53,081 nucleotides of DNA from positions 1 to 53,081 of the forward strand of contig URVC01000027.1 of the NCBI GenBank assembly GCA_900551245.1. Direction: 5' to 3'. The notes beneath the pieces are model-generated. The model searched no databases. It was given only the letters and a program-made list of their open reading frames with translations, and was not told where the DNA came from. The DNA comes from an uncultured bacterium (GTDB lineage: Bacteria > Verrucomicrobiota > Lentisphaeria > Victivallales > Victivallaceae). Made by a program: the position numbers and the translations under genes. Shown here one piece after another: positions 49,187-53,081 of the stretch (within the stretch, counting starts at the first letter, position 1; each line of letters starts with the position of its first letter).

Positions 49187-49753
49187 ATGACAGAACAGGA
49201 AATCATCAGAATTCTGGAAGAATCCGGCGCTCTGCTCACCGGCCACTTCCAGCTCCGCAGCGGACTGCACAGCAACCGCTTCTTTCAGGCGGCGCTGCTG
49301 CTCCAGTATCCCGACAAGGCGGAGAAGGTCTGCCGCTTTCTCGCCGACCAGTTCCGCGGCGAGAAGATCGACGCGGTCATCAGCCCCGCGGTCGGCGGCC
49401 TGATCGTCGGTCAGGAGGTGGCCCGCGCCCTCGGCTGCCGCGCCATCTTCGCCGACAAGGAGGATGGAAAACTGGTGCTCAAGCGCGGCTTCACCATCCG
49501 GCCCGGTGAACGGATTCTCGTCGCCGAGGATGTCGTCACCAAGGGCGGCCGCGTCCAGCAGACCATCGATCTGGCCCGCAGCTTCGGCGCGGACATCGTC
49601 GGAATCGCGGTGATCGTCGACCGGTCCGGCGGCGATGCGAAGTTCGACGTTCCGTTCAAGAGTGCGCTCAAGCTGTCGCTGCCGACCTTCCAGCCGGAAG
49701 AGTGCCCGCTCTGCAAAGAGGGGCTGCCGGTCGATCGCCCGGGGTCGAAATAA
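49187..49753 (+). CDS. pyrE: orotate phosphoribosyltransferase
   Basis: A 188-residue enzyme that joins orotate to PRPP in pyrimidine synthesis. LTGHFQLRSGLHSNRFFQ opens the fold, VISPAVGGLIVGQEVAR follows, and the PRPP-binding loop is ILVAEDVVTKGGRVQQTI. The C terminus carries a CPLC pair typical of this subgroup. I start it at ATG 49187 after caggagaacgatt, discarding a long frame from 48959 that overlaps the gene before. secA begins 2 bp after its stop. Confidence 0.96.
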   Translation: MTEQEIIRILEESGALLTGHFQLRSGLHSNRFFQAALLLQYPDKAEKVCRFLADQFRGEKIDAVISPAVGGLIVGQEVARALGCRAIFADKEDGKLVLKRGFTIRPGERILVAEDVVTKGGRVQQTIDLARSFGADIVGIAVIVDRSGGDAKFDVPFKSALKLSLPTFQPEECPLCKEGLPVDRPGSK

Positions 49754-49754
49754 G

Positions 49755-52784
<3,030 letters not shown>

Positions 52785-52805
52785 CGGGCACAACGGCAAA
52801 CAGAT

Positions 52806-52843
52806 ACTCCTCCGGAACAGAAACGTTCCGGGGGAGTTTTTTT
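52806..52843 (+). terminator. rho-independent terminator after secA
   Basis: A hairpin with arms actcctccggaac and gttccgggggagt (52806-52837; one mismatched pair) and a 6-base loop is followed by seven Ts, 21 bp past the secA stop. It closes the ptsN-to-secA transcript. Confidence 0.9.
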
Positions 52844-52864
52844 GTGCGCGGTCAAGACCATCCG

Positions 52865-53081
52865 CAGTAACCAGGCATTCTCACGAACACAAGCGCGGCC
52901 ACTGCCTCCCACAGTGACCAAGCCTTCTCTCAGGTACAAGCGCGGTCACGGCCTCCCGCAGTAACCCAGCCTTCTTACAGGCACAAGCGCGGCCGGTACC
53001 TTCCACAGTAACCAAGCCTTCTCACAGGCCCAAGCGCGGTCAGCGCCGCGAGCGCATGTGAGAGAACTGCTTTGCGAAACG
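52865..53081. repeat. 47-bp tandem repeat array with a core shared with the first repeat
   Basis: Imperfect units start at 52865, 52912, 52959 and 53006, exactly 47 bp apart, each with cagt, a ccaagcc-like block and caagcgcggtc. The last unit then changes into aagcgcggtcagcgccgcga (about 53032-53051), which is the exact reverse complement of a segment of every 54-bp unit at 1-198. No gene, promoter or coding frame is credible here. The rest of the window end holds nothing else I can name. Confidence 0.85.

Noticed and set aside
52865..53081. CRISPR array
   Set aside because: Units follow each other at 47 bp with no constant-repeat and unique-spacer alternation, and no cas genes are in the window.

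Overview
The window is a GC-rich stretch of a Gram-negative-type bacterial chromosome, packed with housekeeping genes and short gaps. Several traits together suggest a PVC-superphylum anaerobe, most likely a Lentisphaerota (Victivallis-like) organism: a pseudopilin whose tip reads KYFTLIELL, a WbsX/GH99-like glycosidase paired with an AraC regulator, a six-gene Rnf complex, an outer-membrane lipid (MCE) transporter, and Ala/Lys/Glu tails on ribosomal proteins. This placement is inference; there is no rRNA or tRNA gene in the window to settle it.

Layout. Both ends are intergenic tandem repeats (54-bp units at 1-198, 47-bp units at 52865-53081) that share a 20-bp core in opposite orientation. 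From 209 to 7099 (minus strand) lies a two-component system followed by an RND efflux pump, with a Pho-box-like direct repeat before the pump genes. From 7162 to 9072 a TrmB-like regulator and an EamA-type transporter diverge from a region with two matching inverted-repeat sites. Then come rpmA and obgE (+). From 10666 to 17349 (minus) a lipoprotein, MlaE and MlaD homologues, a UvrD/PcrA helicase, an AraC regulator and a GH99-like protein follow each other. dxs (+) converges on larC (-) with overlapping ends. A three-gene set (FMN-binding protein, small secreted protein, pseudopilin) occupies 20769-22890.

From 23118 to 42184 (minus) is a long housekeeping block. Read in transcription order it is rpsP-khpA-trmD-rplS-rnhB-thrS-infC-rpmI-rplT, a strong terminator, then pheS-pheT-ribH-nusB-ftsY-ribD-ribE-unknown-pdxJ-murJ-unknown-prmC-ttcA-metallophosphoesterase. 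It joins translation factors, tRNA synthetases and modification enzymes with vitamin B2/B6 synthesis and cell-wall flipping. infC appears to start at an AUU codon, missed by ordinary gene finding, and has its own consensus promoter inside the end of thrS.

From 42474 to 47752 (minus) is the complete rnfABCDGE operon (ion-pumping ferredoxin:NAD oxidoreductase), with a consensus promoter. Divergent from it, ptsN-like, a zinc-ribbon protein, pyrE and secA run on the plus strand to a strong terminator at 52806. I did not find a mobile element, CRISPR array, tRNA or an obviously new multi-gene system. The most unusual items are the RND pump lacking the proton-relay residues, the paired operator sites at the TrmB locus, the shared end repeats, and several unrecognised small genes in conserved-looking operons.
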